Shown one piece after another: positions 29,545-40,749 of a stretch of DNA of 64,000 bases; positions within the stretch are counted from its first letter, which is position 1; every line of letters begins with the position of its first letter. The position numbers and the translations under genes were made by a program. Source of the stretch: Malassezia japonica (Eukaryota; Basidiomycota; Malasseziomycetes; Malasseziales; Malasseziaceae); NCBI RefSeq assembly GCF_029542785.1, contig NC_083375.1, positions 496,001 through 560,000 of the forward strand. The letters run 5' to 3'. The notes beneath the pieces are model-generated. The model was not told where the DNA came from. It was given only the letters and a program-made list of their open reading frames with translations, and did not search any database.

Positions 29545-31364
29545 ATGCAAAAGGACCCCCTCGAAGATGCCATTGTCATGGAAGGCGTCTCCAATGCGGG
29601 TCGACAGTCGGGTGAAGAAGCTGCCAATGTCTTCCGGTCGGTAGACACGACAGGGCACATGCCACACGTCGCGCACACCAAGCCGCCTCCCGACGAAGAG
29701 CTTGACGAGTTTGCCTATGCGGATACCATTCTCCAGTTGCACCCCACTCGTGACCTGGACGAGAGCTTTGAGCAGGGAAGGACAGCAGATCAACCTGCGC
29801 AGCGCGCGCGAATGTCACTCTTGGATGGTACGTCGCCAGTCTAACGCAGCCATGTCCTTGACGATCGGACTGCAGGTGGTGCGTGCACCTTCTCACAGCA
29901 GGGCAGTGGCATTTTCTCGTCGCCAGGCGTCGTTACTGCGCACACGGGATCGGTCGGTGCTAGCATCCTTGTGTGGATTGCAAGCGGTGCGCTGACACTC
30001 ACCGGAGCGAGGTACGTTTCCCGTTTAACCTAGCTCCTTTGCCGAGCTCGCGACTGCCATTCCTCTTAACGGCGGCGCACAAGCCTACCTTCAGGTGCGT
30101 TGATATTCTGACGCAGTACTCTTTTGGACCGCTGTTTTCCTTCCTTTTCTCCTGGACAGCCATCGTCGCGATGAAGCCGAGCTCGGGCGCGATTATTGCG
30201 ACGATTCTCGGCGAGTACGCGACGCGTGTCATTCTTCACATTTTAAACGATGGCGCATCGGATGATTACCACAAATTCAGCTCGTCCGAGCTGCCCCAGA
30301 TTGGTGTAAAAGGCATTGCTTCGGCGGCCGTTCTTTTTGTGGTGCTCGTCCAATGCATCAGTCCCAGGCTGGGCACACACGTCCAAAACACGGTCACGGC
30401 CATCAAGCTGATTCTGCTGGCTAGTATTCCCATCATTGCCGTTGTACAGGTGGCACGCGGAAAGATGCCGGCCGTGTCCAAAGAGGCGTTCCGCTCCCTC
30501 TCTTTGCTATTCCGCGGCTCTTCGATCCAGCCCAGCAGCTACGCTCTGGCATTGTACAGCGGTTTGTGGGCCTATGATGGCTGGGACCAGGTGTCGTTTG
30601 TGGCCGGTGAAATGAAAAACCCCAAGCGCGATGTACCGCGCGCGATTCACAGCAGCACAATGATTGTATCACTAGCGTTTGTGGCCGTGGTCATCTCCTA
30701 CTTTACTGTGCTCCCTCCCCCAATGGTCGCACGCACAAACTCGGTCGCGCTCGACTTTGGCTCGACTGCGTTTGGGCTCGTGGGTGGCATTCTTTTTTCG
30801 GCCATGGTCGCCTTTTCGTGTCTTGGTGCGCTCAACGGCCACTTGTTCACCTATGCGCGGCTTACCATGGCCGCTGGTCAAGAGTCGTTTTTACCAAAAG
30901 CGATTGGTACGACCAATACGCGGCTGCGTACACCTGTCAATGCAACGCTTCTCAGCGCTCTGCTCGTCCTCTTTTTTGTGTTGTTTGGTTCGGGCTTTGC
31001 GAGCTTGGTCAACTTTTGCGGTGTCTGTGCCTGGTTCTGGTACGGTACGACGGTCGCGGGCCTCTTGTACTTGCGCATCAAGGAGCCAAATTTGAACCGG
31101 CCGTATCAGACCTGGCTCATCACCCCCATTGCCTTTACGGCCATGGCACTCTTTCTGCTCGTGATGCCCATCTTTGCGGCGCCGATGGAAGCGCTTGCGG
31201 CGCTGCTCTTTATCGTTGCGGGAGTTCCTTTGTACTATGGCTCACAACACGGAGCCCCTGAATTTCTCCAGCGCTTCCTCCCCGGCGAATCGCACGGCTT
31301 TTCTGCTTTGCCGACCGATGTCGAGGAGGTCGAGCTCGAGGGTTCGTCGCGCAACGCGCACTAA
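29545..31364 (+). CDS. Amino-acid permease of the APC superfamily (MUP1/LAT-like)
   Basis: 576 aa from five exons; introns at 29828-29849 (22), 29879-29901 (23), 30012-30033 (22) and 30095-30116 (22). The introns chop the first membrane helices: joined, they read LTIGLQVGSGIFSSPGVV, VGASILVWIASGALTLTGA, then SSFAELATAIPLNGGAQAYL and SFGPLFSFLFSWTAI, the classic APC/LAT helix 1-3 motifs. The N-terminal 94 residues are cytosolic and acidic. About twelve membrane segments are predicted by eye. Fungal relatives include high-affinity methionine permeases and LAT-type transporters; substrate cannot be told. Intron 2 has alternative junctions (the choice here gives GLQVGSGIF). ATG 29503 is an alternative start. 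Confidence 0.88.
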
Positions 31365-31382
31365 TCATGTAGTATTACACCT

Positions 31383-32992
31383 TTACAACCTATCCGTGTG
31401 TTTGGGGCCCGGATGCTCCATCTCAATAAACTCATCTGTACTTGCCATGGGATCGTTACTGTGCCAAAAGTCCGAGGGTTTGTCGCCATAGGATGATGCT
31501 TCGCGCAAGCGCTTGAAGCGTTCGAGGCGCAAGTTCTGTTGCACTTGCGGCTTGACCTTATCCATCTTGCGCCAGATGTACACCGCAATGAGAATCGTGA
31601 TAGCCGTCACAATGACAATCACGGCAACCTGCACGCCTTTGGATCCGCTGTTGTTCTTGTCTTCGCCTTGGGACTCGAGCGCAACACCGAGGTAGACAAC
31701 ACTCAAGTACTTGGGCAACGACAGAATGGCGGCCAGCAGAAAGATCCAAAACTTCATGCCGACCGTTGCAAAGACAGCGGTCGTGAGGTGGCCTGGGACA
31801 GCGGAGAGACGCGTCAGGAGCGCAATCTGGGTCAGCCATGGTACGTACCCAAAAGCCGCCATTGCGAATAATCTCGGCAAGGCACGCGTACGACATGCTC
31901 TTTCGCTCAGCCTTGATCGCATGCGACTGCAGCAGGTAGCGGAAAGCATAAAAGTTGCCAATCTCGCCGAGCAGTGTTCCGAGCGCCACGATACCGAACC
32001 CAATCCATACACCGTACACAATACCACAAAGTACCGCCACAATCTCTGCGCCAAAAAGTGGTGGGAAGGAGAGGACAAAGAGGATCGCAACCGGAATGAC
32101 CCATCCCCAGGACAAGTGTCGGATCTTTTCTGATTCAGGCCGCAAAAATGAGACAATTTGGTGGTGAAATATGGTCACACAGGCAATCAAGGCAATGATC
32201 AAGATGCCAATCAGGTAATAGTCTGGGTCAGCAATGCCACGTACGCCAGTACTGCCACCGAACATAGCTTCGCCAGTCGCGCAGCGAGGAAACCATGGCC
32301 TGGAGATGTGTCCTAGGCTCCTCGTCCAAATCTTTGGCATACTCCTTTGTGATCCGCTGCTGCTCAGGATTCATCTTTTCCATATCAGGTGCCCTGTCGA
32401 TGTAGATGCCATCGTCGTCGTACCGGCGGGGTAGCATGGTCGCATTTTCAGCTTCGCTAACTCCCTCATACGACGGGTTGCCTGATGAGCCTGCATACAT
32501 CATACCAGAGTACATCGGCACCGCAAGATGGTCCGGCGTGGACAGGTCTATTGAGCCATGGGGCTCAGGCGCCAGGTACGATACAGGCTGAAACCGATGC
32601 ACAGGCTCGGGCTGCAATGGTGCACCTACAGGTGCAATCTCAGGGAGATTCGACGCATGCTCCAGACCCTGGCCCTGATAAACAACCGGCTCGCCCCTGC
32701 CCTGAGGCTCGTACACCGGCTGCTGCACTAGCACGCGCGCTTCATTGGGGTGCGCTGTTTCTGCCTCTGGTGACCCGGCGTCCAGCGCCGCGATCAAAGT
32801 TGACGGCACGCCGCTACCCGAGTCACTGGGCCTCCGTGCCGCCATCTCGTACGCTGGCGGATCAGAGGCATACATGGCTGCAGGACTCGGGGGAGGCGAA
32901 ACCGTGCAACGTTGCCTCCACTTGTGTTGCACCCAAGTTCTCCAATCCGCCCACTGCAATCGGGCACGAGCACAGCCAATGAATCGGGCCAT
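31383..32992 (-). CDS. TVP38/TMEM64-family (SNARE-associated Golgi, VTT-domain) membrane protein
   Basis: 521 aa from three exons; 22-nt introns at 32223-32244 and 31827-31848. The core after residue 250 has LIGILIIALIACVTIFHH, VIPVAILFVLSFPPLFG, GIVYGVWIGFGIVALGTLLGEIGNF, then IRNGGFWIALLTRLSAVPGHLTTAVFA (the R-x-x-P-x-x-x-x-x motif region of the family) and a last segment VAVIVIVTAITILIAVYIW. Yeast Tvp38 is a Golgi protein; relatives include lipid scramblase-like VTT proteins. The N-terminal 240 residues are Pro/Tyr-rich and disordered, longer than in yeast. Start uncertain: 32992 is the first ATG, and 32875 (MYASDPPAYE) is equally plausible. The basic tail ends HPGPKHTDRL. Confidence 0.85.
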
Positions 32993-33154
32993 GTTCGGCC
33001 GCTCGGGCGAACACCGGCGAGGGCGCGCGTGGCTCACCAGGGTTCAGGCACGGACCAACCCTATGACGTAATGCGGCGCGGGGTCATTAGTTGCCAAGGG
33101 GTGGTGGGCAAAAGGGGCCCGTAGACCCTACTGCACTGACAAGCCCGGCCCACC

Positions 33155-36100
33155 ATGGCTCACTACTTGGGTGAAGGATGGTCGGAACGTAATCAAATCC
33201 CCACTGTTCAGCAGTATGAAGCAGAGGTACGCAAGCGCGATGGCGAGGAAGAGTCCTCGACTTTCTCCGACTTCTTTTCTCGCTGGACGCGGCCCTCGGA
33301 GAACAAGACGGATGGTGTGCCCTCCGAGACGGGAAGCAACTTGCCTGCCTACGCGACTCGCCAGAACAATGGCCCGTATGGCGGCGAGGATGATGAAGCG
33401 CCTGCCAAGTCGGGCATGCAGCAAAGCGTCTCGGGTGCCGGCGTGTCTCAGCAGTCCCAGGCCGCCAAGCCGCTCAACGCAGACTCTTTCAAGGGTACTC
33501 CGACGAACTTAAACCAGTATGGCAGCTCGCTTAGTGCGCAGCCGAGCACTGGTTCGGCCCAGCCGCCGATCCGTCTGTCCAGCCAGCAGTCGGGCGCGGG
33601 CTCTGACGCACAGAGCCAGCTTTCTCGCACACAGAGCCAGTTCTCTGGAGCTCAAAGCCAGTACTCTGGTGCCCAGAGCCAGGCCAGTGGCGGAAAGGCC
33701 AGTGGTGCGAGTGGTGCCGAGTCGGGCAAGGGTCCGGATGTCCCTCCTAAGGAGAAGAAGAAGAAGGAAGTGGTCAGCGATGCTGGTGGAGGCGAGGAAG
33801 AGAAGCAGCGCATCAAGGAGGCTGCCGAGAACAGCAAGAAGAAGACCACCAACCAGTTCACTGCCAAGGGCGAGCGCGTTGTGGACGACCCGATCACTGG
33901 TCGCGATGTCGTGATCCGCGACGGCAAGGGGAAGAGTGATATTGACCCGAAGCATCTCGACGCGCGCTACCCCGGCGGCTACTCGACCCACGAGCTTGGC
34001 CCCAATGACGAGCAGCGCGAGCTGCACACGAAGCCGCACCCCGTCACGCCCTCGAACGTGCTCCTGCGCACGTACCCTGAGCCCGCGAATGTCGAGGGCC
34101 TTTCGCAGCTCAAGGAGTCGTTTGACAAGCTGAGCATGTATTTGATCGGTGCCGTGGTGTGTGTTTGGGCCATTTCTGCATTTGGCCGTGGCTGGATCGC
34201 GTTCTTTATGCGCACGCTTGTGCTGGGTGGCGTGGGCCTCGGTGCGTACATGGCTGTCGGGCTCGCCTACAACAAGATCGCGCGCCAATTTGAGCACGTC
34301 CGTGCGCAGATGCACAAGCAGCGCGGTGCGCAGTACTCGCCCCCGATGCCCGAGAGTGTCGAGTGGCTGAACGCCGCGATCGCATGTGTGTGGAAGCAGA
34401 TGAACCCCGAGATGTTTGTGTCCATGCTCGATATGGTTGAAGATATCATGCAGAGCTCGCTGCCTGGCTTTATTCAGTCCGTCAAGGTCTCCGACTTTGA
34501 TCTTGGCGAGAACCCGTTCCGTTTGATTGCGATGCGTGGTCTGGCCGACATCATGACCGACCCCGAGTATCCCCGCCGCACTTGGATTGAGCACAGCGAG
34601 GGCCAGAGCGAAGGCCAGCCCCAGGAGGACAAGGAGGATGAGACCGAAGGTCTCACCGGCGAGGCGGGCGAGGAGGTAAAGAAGGCCAAGGAGGACGACG
34701 AGGCTGGCGACTTTTTGAACATGGAAGTGAGCTTCTGCTACTCGGCTCTTTCGGGTGAGAGCTCCAAGGACCGTTCGAAGAACATTCACATGCTCGTCGA
34801 GTTCTTCCTCGGTGCCTTTGACTGGATCGAGATCCCCCTGCCGATCTGGGTGCAGGTCGAGCACATCACCGGCACGGTGCGTGTGCGTGCGCAGATCACG
34901 TCGGAGCCGCCGTTCCTGCGCAACCTGACCTTTTCGCTGATGGGTGTCCCGAGTGTCCACATTAGTGCCATTCCCATGCTTCGGGCCCTGCCCAACGTCC
35001 TTGACCTGCCGCTGATCTCCAACTTTGTCCAGTCCTCGATTGCCGCGGCGTGCAACATGTACGTTGCGCCCAAGAGCATGACGATGAACATGACGCAGAT
35101 GCTGAGCGGCGACGGTGTCAAGAAGGACACTGACGCGCTCGGTGTGCTCATGGTTAACATCAAGTACGGTCAGGATCTTTCGTCGCAGGACGTGAATGGC
35201 AAGTCGGACCCCTACTGTGTGCTCAGTTTCGCCAAGTTTGGGCGCCCGCTGTACGCGACGCGTATCATCTTTGAGGATCTGAACCCCGTGTGGGAGGAGA
35301 CGGCGTTCCTGCTTGTCACACGCGACGACCTGCGTTCGGGCGAGAGTCTTTCGCTGCAGCTTTGGGACTCGGACAAGCGCAGTGCCGACGACATTGTCGG
35401 TCGTGTGAACGTCCCCCTGCGCGACTTGGTGCGCAACCCGAACAAGCTCCAGTCCCACCTGTCCGACCTGATGGGCTTCGAGGACGCGGACCAGATGCAG
35501 GGCCAGCTCAGCTGGTCGGCTGGATTCTTTGAGAAGGCCAAGCTCAACAAGGAGCTCTCCACCGCCAAGGACGACAAGGACGAGTCGCAGACCGAGAAGG
35601 AGATTGAGCGCAAGCCCTCGCCGATCGACTCAGAGGAGGAGGCGGCGAGTCTCCATGTGCCGCCTGAGCGCAAGTGGCCGTGCGGTGTGCTGAGCGTGAT
35701 TGTGAAGCACATCAACGGCCTCGAGAACCGCGAGGTGGAGAAGGGTGTCTCGACCTCGGATCGTGAAGGCACGGCCGGCCAGGATGTCGAGGAGAACTTG
35801 GGTGGCCTTCCGTCGAGCTACTGTGAGCTGATTCTTAACGACAACCTCTTGTTCAAGACGCGTGTGAAGCAGTACTCCAACATGCCCTTCTTCAACGCGG
35901 GTACCGAGATCTTTGTGCGCGACTGGACCGAGGCCGAGCTGCGTGTGATTGTGCGTGACGCGCGTCTGCGTGAGCACGACCCGATCATGGGCATTGTCTC
36001 GCTGCCGCTCACCGAGGTCTTTAAGGAGTCCTCGCAGGTCGACCAGCAGTTCAGTCTGCAAGACGGTGTCGGCTACGGCAAGGTCTCGCTTAGCCTGGTA

Positions 36101-36956
36101 TTCAAGGCGGTACGCCTCTCGATTCCTCGTGAGCTGCGTGGCTTCAACACGGTCTCGGTGGACATTCTGAGCAACATTGAGATCGAGAGTGGCTCCGAGT
36201 CGTGGAAGAGCAAGCTGGCCGATCTGAAGCTCAGCATCACGGCCGGCCTCTGGTCCAAGAAGCTCTCGTCGCTGAACAAGCTTGCCCATCTCACCGAGGA
36301 CGAGCCGCTCATTTCGGTTCCCGTCTTTGACCGCTACTCGACGCTCGTCTCGTTCGACTTTGGCCGTCTGCCGATCCCCGGCATGTCGGGCATCACCAAG
36401 CCGATCCCGGGTGTGAACAAGCCGAACGCAGTGGCCGTCCTGCCGCTGCGCGACTTGGAGGACGGCCAGGTGACCGACGTGGTGCTGCCTGTGCTGCACG
36501 CGAGCAACGTACATGCACTTGAGCGCAACTATATCGACCACCAGACCAAGAAGACGCATGACTTTGAAGAGGTCGCCACGATCTCGATGCGCCTTCGTGT
36601 CAACGCGGGTCTCTCCGAGGCACACCGCGAGATCGCCACCGGCCCTCGTGACCGCCACGAGTTCGAGGTGTACGAGCGCCTGGTCGGCCTGCCCCAGCGT
36701 GCCGAAGACAACTCGCACGCGGACGACGACGGCATCATCTCCCGCAAGGAGCGCCGCGCGATCAACAAGACGCAGACGCAGCAGTTGCACATGCGCCACC
36801 GCGGCGCGATGGGCTACACGCCTGTGCGTATGGCCAAGTGGGCCAAGGACGGCTTCAAGGACCACGTGAAGCAGCTCGGCGGGGCCGTCATCGGAAAGGA
36901 AAAGCGTACGTACCCCGACTCACCCAGGCGACCAATCTATTTTGTCCGAATCGTAG
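33155..36956 (+). CDS. Tricalbin / extended-synaptotagmin-like SMP-C2 protein
   Basis: 1259 aa; one 22-nt intron (36906-36927) ten codons before the end, giving the tail GKEKRDQSILSES. ER-plasma membrane contact-site lipid-transfer protein. Order: a disordered N-terminus with Ser/Gln-rich repeats (QSQFSGAQSQYSGAQSQ near 160-180); a hydrophobic hairpin near 325-370 (YLIGAVVCVWAISAFG, TLVLGGVGLGAYMAVGLAY) for ER insertion; an SMP domain near 405-650 (WLNAAIACVWKQMNPEMF, LPGFIQSVKVSDFDLGENPF); a C2 domain near 660 (LMVNIKYGQDLSSQDVNGKSDPYC with Ca-binding Asp residues); a second near 845 (VLSVIVKHINGLEN). Divergent from the TVP38-like gene with 162 bp between starts. Confidence 0.9.
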
Positions 36957-37010
36957 TGCATAGTGCTAATTTGTGGAGGTGTAAGTGGAGACGGACAGCA
37001 CACTGCCACC

Positions 37011-40000
37011 ATGTCCTGGCTCAAGAAGGTGGGCAAGCACAAGCACGGTGCGGAGGAGGTCTCGCACCTGCCGCCCCTGAATGCGCGCCTAGGTGACTGG
37101 AGTGGTGAGCTGCGTGATGAAGGCAAGTTTTCCGAGGGATTCCTCGATCAGATTACGCTCCCGGGCCAAGTGTCAGCGATGGCGTACGAGCCCGGGATCG
37201 GCCTGCTGGCCGTCGGCACTTCGGCAGGGACCGTACACGTGTACGGTGCGCCGCCTGCGCGTGTTACCATTACCTTGCGCCCGGCACTGCGTGTGAAGCA
37301 CCTTGTATTCAAGTCGGACACGTATCTGTTGATCTGCATCGGTACGTGGCGGACCTAACGCAGATGAGAAGGACAATATCAGTGTATACGACATGTCGCG
37401 CCAGGATCCCCATGCGGCAAAGCTGCGTGGAAGCGCGACGCGCCGCGCTCCGCCGACAGCAGGCGGTGGTGCGGCTCATGCGGCGCAGCTGGCGGATGCA
37501 CCGCTCCGTGTCGGCACGCATTCGGCACGCAACGCCGTGCTGTGCCTCGAGGTAACGGCGGTGCATAGCCACATGTTCCTCGGCCTCGCGGATGGCACGG
37601 TCGATGCGTACGACCTCGAGCGCTTTGCCCCGGCGCCGTACCGCATCCCGAACTTGTGGTGGAACGAAGAAGAGGCCGAACGCCGCAACGGCATGCCGGG
37701 CGCACCGAGCCGCCTGCACGTCCCGCTGATTATCGATATCCAGACGCACCCCAAGGACGTGAACCTGCTGCTCCTGTGCTATGAGGGCGGCGCGGTTCTG
37801 TACTCGGTGCGCGACAAGAATGCGCTGCTCGCGTTCCAGCTGCGCCTCCTTCCTGGCGCTCCGGGACCGTACGCCGACGCACCGATGGAGCAAATCTGGA
37901 GCGAGCGTGCGTGCCCCGCGACGGCGATCGCCTGGAGCCCGGATGGCGAGCAGTTTGCGATGGGACATGAAAACGGATGCATTTCGTTCTGGTCGATCAA
38001 GGACGAGGACAAGCCGCTGCATGTCCGCACGCTCGACGAGATCGACGTCGAGCGGCCGACCGCACCAGAGGAGCTCGCACAGCGCCGCTCGGCAGGGCCG
38101 CGTGAGCCCATCTTTAAGCTTGCCTGGTCAGCCTTCCCGGGCCCGGGCTGGTACGAGGCCGCGGCGAATGCTTGGAGTGGTGAGGCGCCGTCGCAGGACG
38201 CCGAGACGTCGCAGCACGGCACTGTGCTCACCGTGATGGGCGGCACGCCGGTCCGCCAGAACGCCGCGTGCCTGCACACGTTCCACCTCCCGCCGCCCCC
38301 TCCGAGCGCAATGTGGGCGAGCACGACACCCGAGGCGCAGTACAAGGCGCGTGTCGCACAGCAGCAGTCGCTCGTGCCGACGCACGTCGCCATGTACCGC
38401 ACGACGTCGACTGTCGAGGACTTTATGCTTCTCCCTCGCCTGAGTCCGTACTACCGCGGGACGTACGACCCCTATGCGATTCTCGTGCTGGTCGGCCCCG
38501 ACGACTCGCTGCCGTCGCTTGCGACGCAGGCGACGCACCGCGGCCTCGAAACCTACTCGTTCCCGCCAAAGACGTCGGGGAGCGACGGGTACACGCCTCT
38601 CCACCTCCCCCTCCCCCTCTCGCTCGTGGGCAGGGGCACGGTGCTCGGTGCAAAGATTGAGACGGTGCCCCTGCCGACGTACCGCAAGCTAGTGCAGGAC
38701 GCGAACGGCACCGCTGCGGGCTCCGTCGCGCCCGACCAGCCGATGGGCGGTTTTGCGACGCCGAACATTTACGGCGGCACGCTCATGCACGCCGCCGGCA
38801 TTGCGCGCATGGGCCAGCCGCGTCTGCTGCTTACCTGGCACCTGGACGGGAGCGTGCGTGTGCACGATGCGTCGCCGCACCTCTTGCTGCTCGGCACGGA
38901 GGATGCACGCCGTGGCACGGTGCTCGAAAAGCCGTTCCCGCAGCCGCTGCCGCACCTCACGGTCGGCGTGCGGGACGTTGTGCTGCACCCCTCGGCGATT
39001 GGCGCGCCTGCGCTCGAGCCGCTGCAGCGCTTCCCAATGCAGCTGCAGATTGCCGACGTGGTTGCCGGCTGGCACTCTGCCGAGCTGGCGGTGCGCCTTA
39101 CCACTGGGCATGTGCTCCATCTCGCGTACGCGCCTGCAGCGCTGGTCGATCCCGGCACCGCGATCTCTGACGCGCTCAACAGCCTGAATATGGACACGCC
39201 GAGCGCCAATAGCGCGCCGCTCCCCGAATTTACGCCGCTCGAGGCGACGGCCGTCGCCAGTGCCCCTGGATTCAAGCGTACGTTGCCCTACTAACCCAGC
39301 GCATGCCATGCTCCACCTGATGCCTGTGCCGCCGTCGTGCATGGCAATGAGCGACACCGGCCTGTGCGCCGTGGCGTCCGGCGGCATGCTTGTCGTCGCT
39401 GACGCACGCAATCAGGACATTGTGGTGCGTGCCGGCTTTGGCGCACAGGACTTTTCGTCGCACCAGATCGGCGAGCGCGAAGGCAAGATCGTCGCGGGCG
39501 AGGCGCGTGGCGAGATTGCATCGCTCACCTTTGCGGTGTGCCGCATCGCCGAGGATCCGATGCTCGCGCCGCGCCTCGTCGTCGTGCGCACGAGCGGCCT
39601 CGCGACTGTGTGGACCTTTGAGCAGGGCTCGCTTGGCGACTGGTTCGGCTTCCGCAGCGCGGCCGTCCAGCTGGATGTCCAGGGCCGCATGATCTACACT
39701 GCGGTCCTCGACCCTACCGGCGCCGAGGCGCAGTGCACCGCCGAGGATGTGCAGCGCGCCAAGATCGAGCAGGAGAGCATCGGCGCGGGCTTTACGGCAA
39801 ACATGCACCAGTTCCACGTGCTGCTGGCCGTGAGCGAGCAGGGCGCGACGGTGCGCGACCAGGTCACCGGCCCGCGTATCGGCCGCGCCGACCTGCCCGA
39901 CCGCGCAGTCGCGGCGCACATCGTGACGCGCTCACGGGGACGTGTGCTCCTTACCGTGTCGCCCAGCAGCATCACCACCGCGTCGCTGCCCCGCCTAGAC

Positions 40001-40728
40001 ACCACGCACCGTATCCAGCGCCATGTGCCGCAGTCGTCCGAGGTCGTTGCCGCCGCGCCGCAGGTCAGTGTCGAGGCGCAGGGCGACTTTATGGAGCTCT
40101 GCGACGGGCAGCAGCTGCGCCACTGGACGGCGTTTGCGACGCAGCCGCACGGCGAGATGCCCAACATGTGCCTCTTTACGCCCCGCACGCTGCCGTTTGC
40201 GCCTGGCGTCGGTGCGGGCGGGTACATTGCCGGCCTCGCCAGCTGGCTCGGCACGTCGGCCGGGTCGACGCTCTCGCCCGCCGCGCAGCTCGACGCGGCG
40301 ATCGGCGGCACGCGCCGCGCGCCCCTTCCCAAGCTGCCGCCTCGCGTGAATCCCACGCCCGAGGTGCCGGTGGAAGAGGTGCCGGTCGCCGCCCCCGGCC
40401 CCGCGCCTGCGCCCGGAGCGGCCGCTGCGCCGGGCGCGCCGTCCGCCGAAGCCAGGGGCTCGTGGCTCGACTCGTACAAAAACTCGCTCGCGAGCTTCGC
40501 CAACGGCGGCGCTCGCTCGCAGGCTCAGTTGAATATGCAGCTCTTGCACAAGCGCGACGAGATTCTATCGACGTACGTCTTCTATCTAACCCAGACTCGG
40601 CGAGGGCATGTCGGACTTGGAGCGCAACGCGACCAACTTTTACAAACAGTACGTCGCCCGACTCACCCAGAACGCGCAACTCTGCGCTGAAGGCCGCCGC
40701 CAAGGATAAGTTTGATAAGTACATGTAG
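37011..40728 (+). CDS. Lgl/Sro7/tomosyn-family exocytosis regulator
   Basis: 1209 aa from five exons; all four introns are 22 nt (37342-37363, 39278-39299, 40573-40594, 40649-40670). Sro7/Lgl proteins are double beta-propellers that bind Sec9/t-SNAREs and Sec4 in polarised secretion. Seen: N-terminal MSWLKKVGKHKHGAEEV and SGELRDEGKFSEGFLDQI, WD-like repeats (ISVYDMS, LGLADGTVDAYDLERF, IAWSPDGEQFAMGHENG), and after intron 2 SCMAMSDTGLCAVASGGMLVVADARNQD. The last two exons (54 and 58 nt) encode LGEGMSDLERNATNFYKQ plus TRNSALKAAAKDKFDKYM, an R-SNARE-like, tomosyn-style tail. The Pro/Ala-rich linker near 1125-1150 precedes it. Start ATG 37011. Gap to the next gene is 21 nt. Confidence 0.87.
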
Positions 40729-40749
40729 TGCTCCACCTCCACAACCAGC

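Noticed and set aside
29391..29793. Minus-strand frames (96 and 115 aa) antisense to permease exon 1
   Set aside because: Only 29463-29492 and 29378-29440 belong to a real gene, as exons 1 and 2 of the unknown protein. The rest is a shadow of the permease.
31383..32156. Independent 257-aa protein in the TVP38 region
   Set aside because: It opens at a non-ATG codon and its first 100 residues are out-of-frame translation; the real part is exon 3 of the TVP38-like gene.
32290..32992. Further introns within the Pro-rich N-terminus of the TVP38-like gene
   Set aside because: No segment fits the donor/branch/acceptor layout; the frame is open, so I left it unspliced.
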